From contig JAHHHF010000098.1 of NCBI GenBank assembly GCA_019359495.1, forward strand, positions 22,880 to 86,879: DNA of 64,000 nucleotides, in the 5' to 3' direction. Positions 1-8,327 of this stretch are shown here, piece after piece. Below the pieces are notes generated by a model. The model saw only the letters and a list, made by a program, of their open reading frames with translations, searched no databases and was not told the origin of the DNA. The stretch is from Goleter apudmare HA4340-LM2 (lineage in GTDB: Bacteria; Cyanobacteriota; Cyanobacteriia; Cyanobacteriales; Nostocaceae). Each line of letters starts with the position of its first letter. Within the stretch, counting starts at the first letter, position 1. The position numbers were made by a program, and so were the translations under genes.

Positions 1-441
1 AATCAAACCAAACGGCGTCACAAGGTAATTATTAAAACTCCATAAACCAAAAACCTGTGCAGCCAATTCTAGCGGATAAGCCATCATCAAAACGCTAGAG
101 AGGGCTGCACCACTCCAGCCGTACTGAGTTAACCAGTAAAAACCTTTACCGCCTGTTGCACCATACAACAGGCGAGTAATCAACAAACCAGTGACCGTAC
201 CATAGCACCGCATACACACAGCCATAATAAACGGTGGTGCTAACGCCACTCCCATCTCCGGTTGCGGACAGACATGATTACCCATGAAATAGATGATGTC
301 CGCAATACCAGGTAACAAAAATACTCCAGACGCAGCCAGAAAGGGAGCAAGGGTTGGGCCGAAAACCATCCCCGCCAGCATCACATCAGCGATAAAACTG
401 ACCCAATTAATTTGTAACTCCTTTGTGAAAGCTACTCTCAT
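1..441 (-). CDS. DUF2085 family membrane protein (partial, C-terminus outside window)
   Basis: The frame is open from an ATG at 441 to the window edge, giving 147 residues. It is hydrophobic throughout, with about three membrane segments. Residues 57-80 read VCPQPEM, then MAVCMRCYG, with cysteines 58, 76 and 79. This Cys plus CxRC pattern is typical of DUF2085, small predicted integral membrane proteins of unknown function. The start is supported by a purine-rich AAAGGGAG just upstream of the ATG. It lies 37 bp upstream of nothing transcribed with it: the next gene on the same strand, agrE, is transcribed toward it, so read-through from agrE is possible. The identification rests on the cysteine pattern and hydrophobicity; the role is unknown. 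Confidence 0.7.
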   Translation of the reverse strand, partial: MRVAFTKELQINWVSFIADVMLAGMVFGPTLAPFLAASGVFLLPGIADIIYFMGNHVCPQPEMGVALAPPFIMAVCMRCYGTVTGLLITRLLYGATGGKGFYWLTQYGWSGAALSSVLMMAYPLELAAQVFGLWSFNNYLVTPFGLI

Positions 442-478
442 CACTCCCTTTCTCTGCGTCTTTTGCGGTTTATTTTTC

Positions 479-2590
479 TTAACCTACCACTGCTTGGTAA
501 GGGCTTGTCAACTTATCTAACTGCTGTGTCAACAAACTGAGGAACAATCCCACATCTGTGACTACACCTACAGATTCAATCGAACCGCGATCGCTTAACT
601 TGGTCACCACAGCTGGATTGATATCCACACACACCATTTTCACACCCGCCGGGGTCATATTCCCCACCCCAATCGAGTGCAGCATGGATGAGAGCATCAA
701 GATCATTTCTGCGCCTTCGAGGTGTTTGGCATATTCTTGTTGTGCCATAATCAAATCCATTTGGGTATCAGGTAAAGGCCCGTCATCCCGAATAGAACCA
801 GCGAGTACAAAGGGTACGTAATTGTGGACACACTCATACATGACACCACTCTTGATTACCCCAGCTTCCACAGCTTTGGCAATACTGCCATAACGGCGGA
901 TGATGTTAATGACCTTCAAGTGATGGCGGTGTCCACCACGGACGGCTACACCGCGCTTCATATCCACACCGAGGGAAGTACCCATCATATTTTGCTCGAT
1001 GTCGTGGACAGCGATCGCATTCCCGCCCAACAGCGCTTGTACGTATCCTTCCCGAATCAGCCGTGATAGATGTTCGCCACCACCAGTGTGAATTACTACT
1101 GGCCCGGCGGTGACAACAACTTTACCGCCTGCATCCCGAATTTTACGTAGTTCCCAAGCCACTTGTTCCACGACTAATTCCACACGCCGCTCGCTGGAAA
1201 CTCCTGACGACATAAAGCTGAATTCTTGGGAGTTACGTTGTTCTCGTGATTCAGTTTTGCGGATGGTACGGATGCCTAGGACATCGACAATTACCTCTTC
1301 CCCGACTTCTAAATCGCGTAAGATTTTACACTTAGCTACTAAACCATCAGGGGTTTGTCTAATAGCGATCGCCCCATCCATGCGTTGATTTTGTACCTTC
1401 ACCCACTGACCATGAATCCGGACTTCTGTGGGATAGATGGTACTGACGTAGAAATCATCAGGAGCTACACCATTTTGCAGCACTGGCTCCAACTTGGCAT
1501 CCTGCTCATCTTGAGGTAAGTTTACCGCACCCAAATCAATCAAGAGCGAGATGATTTCTTCCATCACCTCATGGGATGGTGCCGATACCTTCACCTCGGC
1601 GGCAGAGGTACTTTGGCGCTGTTCTCCCAAGTTGAAATTCAATACTTGGAAGCTACCGCCAGTGTCTACAATTAAATCTAGGGCACGGTTAATCAAGCCA
1701 GAATCCAGCAAGTGCCCTTCTAGGCGAATTACCCGGCTTTCTACGGAAACAATGGCATGAACTTCTTCTCTGACTGGTTCTGTCACGCGCAAAGTCAGAC
1801 ATTTCGCCGCCCCGCCAGCTTTGAGAAATTCAGTTAAGGGTGTTTCAATAATTTGGAAACCTACATCTGCAAGGCGTGTTTTCAGTGCATCACTGGCCTT
1901 GTTCATAATCACGATGCTGTCCACATTCACCGCATTACAGGCAAAGTTCACCGCGTCAGCTTCGGCGATCGCAATCCGCTTTTCTGGTGTAACCCGCATC
2001 TCAATTAAGCGGTTAGAGTAGGAATCAAACGCCCCTGGATAATACAGCAAATAACCATTTGCTAGGGGACAGAAACAGGTATCCAGGTGATAGAAGCGCT
2101 CATCAATTAGCCGTAGCGATAAAACTTCAATATCCAGCCATTTTGCTAGATAGGGATGGGAATCCAATTCTGAGCGGAAGCCGTATCCTGACCATAGCCA
2201 GCGTCCTTCTCGATCCAGCAGTGCATCCCCTGCTCCCTCAAAGGGTAAGTCTTTTGGCAATACATTGACCGTGTATCCATTTTGCTCAAACCATCTTTGG
2301 AAGTGTGGTTCTTCTCCCTGACGTTCTTTGTGCAAAAAGCGACTGAGTACAACATTATCTCCTAGTACCAAGCCAGCGTTGGCGGTAAACACCATGTCAG
2401 GCCAACCTTTTTCCGGTGGTACTAGATCTACTATTGCGTGTTCTTTGAGGACGTGGTAGAGCTTTTGCCACTGTTCGACAGCGCGATCGCGCGATGACTT
2501 GTGAATGTTCCCTTCCATCCAGGGATTGATCACATAGTCCACATCGTAATGGTCTGGAGCACACATCAAAAAGCGAATCCGGGAAGTCAT
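479..2590 (-). CDS. agrE: Bifunctional arginine dihydrolase / ornithine cyclodeaminase (AgrE/ArgZ type)
   Basis: The product has 703 residues. The N-terminal part (about 1-275) is a guanidino-group-modifying fold like that of arginine dihydrolase, with FEGAGD near 117-122, His168 in YHLDTCF, and the catalytic cysteine expected at Cys264 in GGAAKCLTLR. A middle LOR-type segment follows. The C-terminal part (about 380-703) resembles atypical ornithine cyclodeaminase, with an NAD-binding stretch around IGVGNMTPAGVKM. In Anabaena and Synechocystis, homologues turn arginine into ornithine plus ammonia and CO2, and the long form then makes proline. This mobilises nitrogen from cyanophycin. The length matches the two-domain version. 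No partner genes adjoin it; the nearest upstream gene is a DNA glycosylase 310 bp away. Confidence in family is high. Confidence 0.93.
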   Translation of the reverse strand: MTSRIRFLMCAPDHYDVDYVINPWMEGNIHKSSRDRAVEQWQKLYHVLKEHAIVDLVPPEKGWPDMVFTANAGLVLGDNVVLSRFLHKERQGEEPHFQRWFEQNGYTVNVLPKDLPFEGAGDALLDREGRWLWSGYGFRSELDSHPYLAKWLDIEVLSLRLIDERFYHLDTCFCPLANGYLLYYPGAFDSYSNRLIEMRVTPEKRIAIAEADAVNFACNAVNVDSIVIMNKASDALKTRLADVGFQIIETPLTEFLKAGGAAKCLTLRVTEPVREEVHAIVSVESRVIRLEGHLLDSGLINRALDLIVDTGGSFQVLNFNLGEQRQSTSAAEVKVSAPSHEVMEEIISLLIDLGAVNLPQDEQDAKLEPVLQNGVAPDDFYVSTIYPTEVRIHGQWVKVQNQRMDGAIAIRQTPDGLVAKCKILRDLEVGEEVIVDVLGIRTIRKTESREQRNSQEFSFMSSGVSSERRVELVVEQVAWELRKIRDAGGKVVVTAGPVVIHTGGGEHLSRLIREGYVQALLGGNAIAVHDIEQNMMGTSLGVDMKRGVAVRGGHRHHLKVINIIRRYGSIAKAVEAGVIKSGVMYECVHNYVPFVLAGSIRDDGPLPDTQMDLIMAQQEYAKHLEGAEMILMLSSMLHSIGVGNMTPAGVKMVCVDINPAVVTKLSDRGSIESVGVVTDVGLFLSLLTQQLDKLTSPYQAVVG

Positions 2591-2900
2591 AAAAATATTA
2601 CAACCGTTTAGGTGCTATGAGCCTAGTTAAGCACAGCATTTTTACTGTACTAGTATGTCAAATCCGTCACGAAACGTCTTTATCTTGGTAGTCAAAAGCG
2701 GCACAAAATTTTTTCTCTCATTCTATTACCTGTAAGGAATAGAACAATGAGGAAGGCTCGCAGTTAGAGGTTATTTGCTTAGGTTCAAGTTCATGTTATC
2801 GTATCACCGTTTGGTTATAAAAACTCAGATGACCAATCTCACAATCCAGGTAGAAGATCATCCTGACTCAAGAGTGATACAAGCCGTCATTGGCAGGGTT

Positions 2901-3512
2901 TTATAACTCCAAACTGCGCCACAAATACCAAGAGGCGATCGTACAATAGGGACGCCAATTTTTTCCCAACAGTTCTACAGTCTTTTTGTCCGGTAATTCT
3001 GGTAGCGAGTAGATCCGGCGAATTCCTGAGCGAATACCCAAGTCATCCACGGGTAAGACATCAGGACGATGCAGGCGAAAAATAAGTAGCATTTGCACTG
3101 TCCACCGTCCTATACCTTTGACTTGTGTCAGGGCTTTAATAATGGCTTCGTCATCCATCTTCTCTAGCTCTGTCAAAGTTGGTAAACCGTCGAGGATTTT
3201 CTGCGCTAAATCTTTGAGATAGACAACCTTGGGACGGGAAATTCCTACCCCGCGCAAAATTTCATCGCTGGTATTGAGGATAGCGGCTGGTGTCAGCAAG
3301 GGTTGATCAGCATAAAGTTGCAGAAATCTTTGATGAATAGCCGTAGCAGCTTTCGTAGAAAGTTGCTGATAAAGAATTGAGCGAGATAGCGAATAGAATA
3401 AATCTCCAGTTTGCTGCACTTGGTCAAGTTTACAAGTACCGATTTGCTGAATTACAGATGCTAAGAGGATATCGTTTTGTTTGAGAGTTGCGATCGCCAC
3501 AGAGTAATCCAT
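2901..3512 (-). CDS. DNA-3-methyladenine glycosylase II, AlkA-like (HhH-GPD)
   Basis: This 203-residue protein should remove alkylated bases from DNA, starting base-excision repair in the cytosol. The helix-hairpin-helix is clear at VKGIGRWTVQMLL (residues 131-143), followed by PVDDLGIRSG with Asp156-Asp157, where the catalytic aspartate of the HhH-GPD superfamily lies. RGVGISRPKVVYLKDLA (88-103) is also typical of the AlkA/MAG branch. It lacks the N-terminal AlkA domain of E. coli and matches the short ~200-residue bacterial/yeast-Mag1 form. It is monocistronic. The stop codon sits inside TTATAA. The alternative, an 8-oxoguanine glycosylase, is less likely because no lysine precedes the aspartate in the usual place. 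Confidence 0.88.
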   Translation of the reverse strand: MDYSVAIATLKQNDILLASVIQQIGTCKLDQVQQTGDLFYSLSRSILYQQLSTKAATAIHQRFLQLYADQPLLTPAAILNTSDEILRGVGISRPKVVYLKDLAQKILDGLPTLTELEKMDDEAIIKALTQVKGIGRWTVQMLLIFRLHRPDVLPVDDLGIRSGIRRIYSLPELPDKKTVELLGKNWRPYCTIASWYLWRSLEL

Positions 3513-4424
3513 GCGACATTTTAACCACGCTCAAGTACACACAAAAATATTCTGGCAATTTGGCAGCCAAAGTTTTTCTATTGGAGTTTAAATAGAGATA
3601 TCAACAGGACGGGAGACAAGCCACATGAGCCGGATTTATATCCTACCTCAAAACTCCCACCTATCGCCAGTTGTTGATTGAGTGGCTGTAGAAGAACGCT
3701 ACAGGATAGAACAGCACTCGGTCATCGCTTCACTACAACTGGCTAGTCATCAAACCAAAAACACATATAGCAACAATTTAGATCCACGACTTCTTAAAGA
3801 AGTTGGGGATTTGATCATGCAACATAACTTTAATTAAAAACAAGATTTGACAAATTTCATCAGAAAAACTATCAACAACTATTCCTGACAACTACACCAA
3901 ACACACCAATAATTGAAGTGATTTAGCAAATGAATCACACCCAGAAAAGCTGTGCGCTGGTTGTAGAACAGCAGCAATTACTTAGTATTTTTATTGGTCA
4001 AAACGTGGTGCAGTTGGTCGCCAATCAAACTACCTTCGAGGGAATGAAGAGAAACAATATTTTCAAATCATCATTAGTAATGTTGTGTCTGTATATAAAG
4101 CCCAATCAACGATCCATTGATTTGCAGAAGTTGCGGAGAAATGGGAGCGATATTATATCTGGATATATACAAGTTAATTAAAAATAGCAATCTCAAACTT
4201 ATGCGATCGCTTCTCAATTCAACTATAAAACAACAATAAATTTTGCCCTTTCTGACTCAGCGATAATTGCACAAAAAATGTTCTGAGTTGTGCTATTAAC
4301 CTAAGCTAACAGAGGTAAAATAGACGTGAAATTTTTCTAGAAAGATCTCTCTTAGGGTATTGTTAGATAAAAAGCAATCGCCACTAAACTTGCATAGCAG
4401 CATTAATTTTCTCTGCATATAGCT
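3513..4424. other. Long spacer with no convincing gene
   Basis: A 0.9-kb gap lies between the glycosylase and the antiporter. A forward frame from the ATG at 3625 to the TAA at 3837 is interrupted once by TGA at 3679-3681, and could be a decayed short gene. A second forward frame at 3930-4181 would give 83 residues (start MNHTQKSCALVVEQQQ) but shows no recognisable motif and has no clear ribosome-binding site. The region is AT-rich. I see no tRNA, hairpin terminator or known repeat. Either frame may be chance. Confidence 0.4.
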
Positions 4425-5696
4425 ATGTTAATAGATATATATATTATTGACCTGTTTGTGATTGGATTACTATTGTTGATCGTCACATTAGGTTCAGGGT
4501 GGATTTCTCGCCTACCACTTTCGTTTGCGCTCATCTACCTATTGGTAGGAATTTTTTTAGGGCCCTATGGCTTAGGGTTGATCCAATTACGTCGTGATGA
4601 AGTATTCAACGCTGCATTGCTAGAGCGTCTTACAGAATTTGTAGTGATTATTTCTGTATTTAGCTGTGGTTTAAAAATAGTCAGACCATTCAGGTTAAAG
4701 ATTTGGGATACCACCATCCGGCTGATTGGGTTTTTAATGCCGATTTCAATTTTTGCCTTGGCTATTGTGGGCAAATTATTTTTAAATCTAGATTGGGGAA
4801 CAGCTATTATATTAGGTGCAATTCTCGCACCTACTGATCCAGTCTTAGCTTCAGAAGTGCAACTGACTGATATCCAAGATCAAGATGACTTACGCTTTGG
4901 TTTAACTTCAGAAGGTGGGCTAAACGATGCTTTAGCATTTCCCTTTGTTTATTTTGGTATTTATGCCTTAAAAGATAGCAATTGGCATCACTGGTTTAAA
5001 CAATGGGTGGCAGTTGATTTAATTTGGGCGATCGCTACTGCTATTGTTATGGGTATTCTTGTCTCTAAAATAATAGTTTGGCTAGATCAAAGCATTCAAA
5101 AACGCCGCTCTGCTGATGTATTAATGGAAGATTTTGTTGCTATCAGTATAATTCTCTTGACTTATACATTAACAGAAATGATTAATGGGTATGGTTTTCT
5201 AGCAGTATTTGTTGCCGGGTTAGTTACTCAACGAAGTTATCAAAATTCAGCCAAGCCACTGGCTCAATTAGAATTTATTGAGCAATTAGAAAAGCTGCTA
5301 GAAGTCGCTACCATTCTCATATTAGGTTCAATATTATTATGGGAGCCGATGCTCAAGTATGCTGCTCAATCTTTATTAGTCATAATTTTATTATTCTTTG
5401 TGATCCGTCCTGTAGGAGTCTGGATTAGTACAATTGGTACACGCTCTGTAAATGCTCAACGCCAAACTTTGCATCCAGTAACACGCTGGTTAATTGGTTG
5501 GTTTGGTATTCGTGGTGTTGGCTCTTTATATTATCTTGCTTATGCATTTGGTCATGAATTAAAGGGTGAAACTGCCGAACAAATAGCCTGGATAACTTAT
5601 ACCACGATTGTAGTTTCGGTAATCGTGCATGGAATTAGTGCGACGCCGTTAATGAATTGGTATGAGTCCAGTATTGTCAACCAAAAAAAAGTCTAA
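4425..5696 (+). CDS. CPA1-type Na+/H+ antiporter (cation:proton antiporter)
   Basis: A 423-residue polytopic membrane protein with 11-13 hydrophobic segments from residue 5 to the end. The N-terminal segment with LPLSFALIYLLVGIFLGP, the ILAPTDPVLASEVQ stretch (about 135-149, polar residues in a discontinuous helix) and SEGGLNDALAFP (about 163-174, containing the ND pair needed for ion exchange) are hallmarks of the NhaP/CPA1 group. It exchanges Na+ or K+ for protons across the plasma or thylakoid membrane. Unlike many cyanobacterial homologues it has no long C-terminal regulatory tail. It stands alone, with the nearest same-strand gene more than 2 kb away. The ATG is preceded by an AT-rich leader without a strong Shine-Dalgarno sequence. 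Confidence 0.9.
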   Translation: MLIDIYIIDLFVIGLLLLIVTLGSGWISRLPLSFALIYLLVGIFLGPYGLGLIQLRRDEVFNAALLERLTEFVVIISVFSCGLKIVRPFRLKIWDTTIRLIGFLMPISIFALAIVGKLFLNLDWGTAIILGAILAPTDPVLASEVQLTDIQDQDDLRFGLTSEGGLNDALAFPFVYFGIYALKDSNWHHWFKQWVAVDLIWAIATAIVMGILVSKIIVWLDQSIQKRRSADVLMEDFVAISIILLTYTLTEMINGYGFLAVFVAGLVTQRSYQNSAKPLAQLEFIEQLEKLLEVATILILGSILLWEPMLKYAAQSLLVIILLFFVIRPVGVWISTIGTRSVNAQRQTLHPVTRWLIGWFGIRGVGSLYYLAYAFGHELKGETAEQIAWITYTTIVVSVIVHGISATPLMNWYESSIVNQKKV

Positions 5697-5729
5697 GCCT
5701 CGCGCTACCATTGATGAATTTGAATAGGC

Positions 5730-6005
5730 GAGGAAGCCACAGCGCTTCGAGGATGTTTGAAAAGTTTTGAGCGAATATAATTTGCTACTACACAAACAAA
5801 GTCCGCTTGCGCGGACTCACCAAAAATTAGGCCTTTTAAATCCACGGAAGTGGGTTTCGTCTGTGTAACCAAGCCATTGCTTTGGGGAGACATCGTCGTG
5901 GGCGGGTTTCCCGACTTGTTCGCGCAGCAGCGTCTCCCCTTGGGAGAGGCGACTGTCGTCGGGTTCCCCGATTTGTAGCAGGTGGCGCGCGATTTCTAAT
6001 CGCCA
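5730..6005. repeat. Mosaic of dispersed palindromic repeats
   Basis: This stretch is built of short GC-rich hairpins separated by AT-rich linkers. Examples are GTCCGCTTGCGCGGAC at about 5811, the TCTCCCCTTGGGAGA hairpin at about 5933, and twin copies of CGTCG followed by GGGTTTCCCGA-like or GGGTTCCCCGA-like text around 5890-5970. Such mosaics are common in Nostoc spacers. Overlapping frames here have no coherent protein features and look like chance openings. Confidence 0.6.
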
Positions 6006-6008
6006 GGG

Positions 6009-6120
6009 CTAGTAGTCTGTTAATTTTGTTTTGAGGGATTTTTGGTAGTGTGAGCGTCTCGCTCACGCGGGCAAGATGCCCGCACTACAGTCTATCATTT
6101 TTATCTTGACAGACTACTAG
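6009..6120. mobile_element. MITE-like element with 15-bp terminal inverted repeats
   Basis: The ends are CTAGTAGTCTGTTAA (6009-6023) and TTGACAGACTACTAG (6106-6120), inverted copies that match at 14 of 15 positions. The 112-bp interior has no coding capacity and holds two perfect hairpins: GTGAGCG-tct-CGCTCAC and GCGGGCA-aga-TGCCCGC. Short length, terminal inverted repeats and a possible TA target at each edge suggest a non-autonomous element of the IS630/Tc1 type. The transposase family is an inference. Confidence 0.7.
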
Positions 6121-6205
6121 TATTAATTTAGACCTTTCAAACAACCTCTTAGTCCATTTCGAGAAAAAGCGATGTCTAGCGGACGACATCGCCTTTGAAT
6201 AACAT

Positions 6206-7078
6206 TTAAGCAGCACAATAAATAGGGGTGGGTTTGAAACCCGCCCCCATTACTTCTGATATATTTCGCCCAACTGCTGCTGCTATAGGTTTTAAACTAT
6301 CAACCAGATTCACCATATCTTCTAAAGACAGGGCTTGACGTGCATCAGAAACAGACTTTTCTGGTTTTGGGTGACACTCAATGATTAACCCATCTGCGCC
6401 ACAAGCCACAGCCGCCTTAGCCATTGGTGCTACCAATTCCCGTTTACCGACGGCATGGGAAGGATCTACAATCACAGGCAGGTGAGTAATTTGTTTGAGA
6501 GCCGCAACTGCTGCTAAATCTAGAACATTGCGGGTGTAGTTATCGAAGCTACGGATACCCCGTTCACACAGTACTACATCAGGATTACCGTGGCTCAAAA
6601 TATATTCAGCTGCCATGACGAATTCTTCAATTGTCGCTGCCAAACCACGCTTGAGCAATATAGGCTTACCAGCTTGTCCCAAAGCCTTGAGTAAGTCAAA
6701 GTTTTGCATGTTGCGGCTACCAATCTGCAACATATCAGCGTGAGCAGCAACTACTTCAATTTGGGAAATTGACATCACTTCAGTGACGACAGGAATATTG
6801 TAGCGCGATCGCACATCTGCCAAAATTTCTAATCCTGCCTCTCCCATACCCTGGAAAGCATAAGGAGATGTGCGGGGTTTGTAAACACCACCGCGCAAGG
6901 CTTGTACAGGTGCCACAGATAGCTTTTGGGCTACTGTCTCCATTTGTTCTAAGCTTTCCACTGTGCAAGGGCCACCGATAATCACCAGTTCTTCACCACC
7001 GAAGGCAATTTGTTGTGTCAGTTTGACGATTGTCTGGTGGCTAGAATGAGATTGTGCAGCAAGTTTGGCATTAATCAT
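6206..7078 (-). CDS. aroF: 3-deoxy-7-phosphoheptulonate synthase (DAHP synthase)
   Basis: It condenses phosphoenolpyruvate with erythrose-4-phosphate, the first step of the shikimate pathway to Phe, Tyr and Trp. The 290 residues form one KDO8P/DAHP-synthase barrel of the type I-beta class. Expected metal ligands are visible: Cys38 in GGPCTVES, His208 in DPSHAVGKR, Glu234 in IIECHP and Asp245 in [23 protein letters not shown] (62-77) binds substrate. There is no ACT or other N-terminal regulatory domain, so allosteric control of that kind is absent. Regulation appears to be at the RNA level instead: the 370-nt leader carries two aromatic-rich leader peptides with attenuator hairpins. The ATG at 7078 is preceded by an AGGAGA site. 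Confidence 0.95.
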   Translation of the reverse strand: MINAKLAAQSHSSHQTIVKLTQQIAFGGEELVIIGGPCTVESLEQMETVAQKLSVAPVQALRGGVYKPRTSPYAFQGMGEAGLEILADVRSRYNIPVVTEVMSISQIEVVAAHADMLQIGSRNMQNFDLLKALGQAGKPILLKRGLAATIEEFVMAAEYILSHGNPDVVLCERGIRSFDNYTRNVLDLAAVAALKQITHLPVIVDPSHAVGKRELVAPMAKAAVACGADGLIIECHPKPEKSVSDARQALSLEDMVNLVDSLKPIAAAVGRNISEVMGAGFKPTPIYCAA

Positions 7079-7113
7079 GATTCAATTCTCCTGAAAAGTT
7101 AATTGGGTACGGG

Positions 7114-7140
7114 TAGAGACGTTGCAATGCAACGTCTCTA
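7114..7140. repeat. Perfect 27-bp palindrome in the aroF leader
   Basis: Arms TAGAGACGTTGCA and TGCAACGTCTCTA are perfect over 13 bp around a single central base. The same core recurs at 50284-50320, so this is a dispersed repeat, not a part unique to the aroF leader. It lies between the second attenuator and the aroF ribosome-binding site and could protect or stall the transcript. Confidence 0.75.
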
Positions 7141-7151
7141 TGGATGAAAAC

Positions 7152-7181
7152 AAAAAAGCCCAGAAGCTTTGACTTCCGGGC
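7152..7181 (-). terminator. Attenuator terminator 2 of the aroF leader
   Basis: Read on the minus strand, GCCCGGAAG (7181-7173) pairs with CTTCTGGGC (7166-7158) and is followed directly by six T (7157-7152), a textbook intrinsic terminator. Its 5' arm can instead pair as CCCGGAAGT (7180-7172) with ACTTCCGGG (7221-7213), the last codons of leader peptide 2. That gives two mutually exclusive folds. Confidence 0.88.
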
Positions 7182-7209
7182 GCGTTATGATTTATCGGCA
7201 TGACGCTAT

Positions 7210-7290
7210 TTACCCGGAAGTTGCTCTGGGCCAAAAGTAAAAACCATAAAACCAGCTACTAAAATAGGTCATGACGATCAGATTCTCCAT
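7210..7290 (-). CDS. Aromatic-rich leader peptide 2 upstream of aroF
   Basis: A 26-residue ORF starts at ATG 7290 and ends at TAA 7210. Residues 9-20 read YFSSWFYGFYFW, so 9 of 12 are Phe, Tyr or Trp. The closing codons ACT TCC GGG form the strand that can pair with the 5' arm of terminator 2. A ribosome that finishes the peptide would cover this strand and allow termination. One held back at aromatic codons would leave it free for antitermination. The ATG sits directly after the T-run of the first attenuator. No strong Shine-Dalgarno sequence is seen. Translation is inferred, not shown. Confidence 0.82.
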   Translation of the reverse strand: MENLIVMTYFSSWFYGFYFWPRATSG

Positions 7291-7324
7291 AAAACACAAA
7301 AACCGCAGAGTTAGCTCTGCGGTT
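7291..7324 (-). terminator. Attenuator terminator 1 of the aroF leader
   Basis: On the minus strand AACCGCAGAG (7324-7315), loop CTAA, CTCTGCGGTT (7310-7301) form a perfect 10-bp stem, followed by a T-rich run TTTGTGTTTT. The first six bases of the 5' arm are also the last six of CCCGGTGAACCGC (7331-7319), which pairs perfectly with GCGGTTCACCGGG (7372-7360). The terminator and this 13-bp antiterminator stem therefore exclude each other. A small GTTTCC/GGAAAC hairpin sits inside the antiterminator loop. Confidence 0.88.
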
Positions 7325-7354
7325 CACCGGGCGGTTTCCATCAGGAAACTTCAT

Positions 7355-7411
7355 TCACTCCCGGTGAACCGCCTTATACCAAAAATAAAAGTAGGATTTG
7401 CCGTTTAACAT
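7355..7411 (-). CDS. Aromatic-rich leader peptide 1 upstream of aroF
   Basis: An 18-residue ORF, MLNGKSYFYFWYKAVHRE, ends at TGA 7355. Residues 7-12 are all aromatic (Tyr, Phe, Tyr, Phe, Trp, Tyr). The codons GCG GTT CAC CGG G that follow are exactly the 5' strand of the antiterminator stem. Peptide translation and RNA folding are thus physically coupled, as in trp or phe attenuation. It lies about 46 nt downstream of a good promoter. There is no obvious Shine-Dalgarno sequence, which is common in cyanobacteria. Confidence 0.82.
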   Translation of the reverse strand: MLNGKSYFYFWYKAVHRE

Positions 7412-7456
7412 TTGTGGGGCGCTTGACTGAAATACATCTACATATCATACAGACTC

Positions 7457-7485
7457 ACAATAACAGACGCGATCGGTTGCGTCAA
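7457..7485 (-). promoter_or_regulatory. Predicted promoter of the aroF leader transcript
   Basis: On the minus strand TTGACG (7485-7480) and TATTGT (7462-7457) are separated by 17 bp, a good fit to a housekeeping sigma-70 promoter. Transcription would begin near 7450, giving a leader of about 370 nt that includes both leader peptides and both terminators. Confidence 0.6.
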
Positions 7486-7793
7486 GACCTCCACAACACC
7501 TAAAAAAGGGTTAAACTCAGAACTATTCTGCCTGTCCACCTTTTTGTTGATTTGGAAACTCTGAAGTTACATTTCTTTACAGCTATTTTGCAGTGATGGC
7601 TAATGAGAATAATAAATATTAAGAAATCCGAAAATTCATAATTTATTTTCCTTGTCCAACACCACCATACCTCAATTAAATTTTCAGTACCGCTCAGTTT
7701 TAAGCTAGGAAGCCTTCAAGTTCATGATCTCAGAAGCTATAAAACTGATCTACAGACAATTTTTTCGTTTTGAATTTTGTTTTTGAATTGCTT

Positions 7794-8327
7794 ATGATGC
7801 CCACTTCCAAAATTTTAACTACACCTTTCGACGATCACGGCGTTTACCCCTGCCCAGTGTGTCATGTAGGTAAGATTGCTCATATGCCATTAATGGAAGC
7901 GATGGCTTGTGACTTCTGCCAAGAGATTTTTACAGTTAATCTAGAACAGCAGCAAATCAAAATGCCTTCTAGGCAACCCCCCCTAATTTGGCATTGGAAT
8001 GGTTTTAATTGGACAGAAGCTCAGTTAGAAGGTGTGGAATTGGGTTGGGGTTATGGGTTAGCCGCAATTAGTTTTATACTTCTACCCACAACTTTGATTG
8101 GCATAGTAGCTTATAATTTCCCTCCGAATCCACATGAACCGATTACTTGGCTACCATCAATCTGGACTATTCTGACTTTTTTGTTGCATTTAGCAATTAT
8201 TGTTTGGATTTTTATAGAGATTTATCAAATTCCAGTAGCGGCATATTTGAGAGCGATGCAGCGATGGAGAACTAGAGAGATAGGGAGGTGGAGCGAAGTC
8301 CGAGCACATAGAGGAATGGGCAGATAG
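7794..8327 (+). CDS. Zinc-ribbon-like membrane protein of unknown function
   Basis: From the ATG at 7794 the product has 177 residues. A TTG 24 bp upstream is also in frame, but the ATG-ATG pair is the better start. The N-terminus has paired cysteine motifs CPVC (20-23) and CDFC (39-42), likely a zinc ribbon. Two hydrophobic segments follow, near residues 85-105 and 120-145, and the tail is basic. A soluble metal-binding head on a two-helix membrane anchor is the visible architecture. I do not recognise a named family. It is monocistronic, divergent from the aroF leader, with about 300 bp of shared promoter region. Confidence 0.75.
   Translation: MMPTSKILTTPFDDHGVYPCPVCHVGKIAHMPLMEAMACDFCQEIFTVNLEQQQIKMPSRQPPLIWHWNGFNWTEAQLEGVELGWGYGLAAISFILLPTTLIGIVAYNFPPNPHEPITWLPSIWTILTFLLHLAIIVWIFIEIYQIPVAAYLRAMQRWRTREIGRWSEVRAHRGMGR

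Noticed and set aside
293..821. Forward-strand frames over the DUF2085 and agrE genes
   Set aside because: They lie opposite coherent reverse-strand proteins with strong motifs and have no motif or ribosome-binding site of their own.
2829..2906. Short forward frame (25 codons, MTNLTIQVEDHPDS...) next to the glycosylase stop
   Set aside because: It resembles the start of a small antitoxin but breaks off after 25 residues, and no homology can be argued.
3930..4181. 83-codon forward frame
   Set aside because: No motif, no clear ribosome-binding site, AT-rich composition like the surrounding spacer.
5705..6066. Reverse-strand frames of 62 and 76 codons in the repeat mosaic
   Set aside because: Their composition (Arg/Pro runs) reflects hairpin repeats, not a protein.
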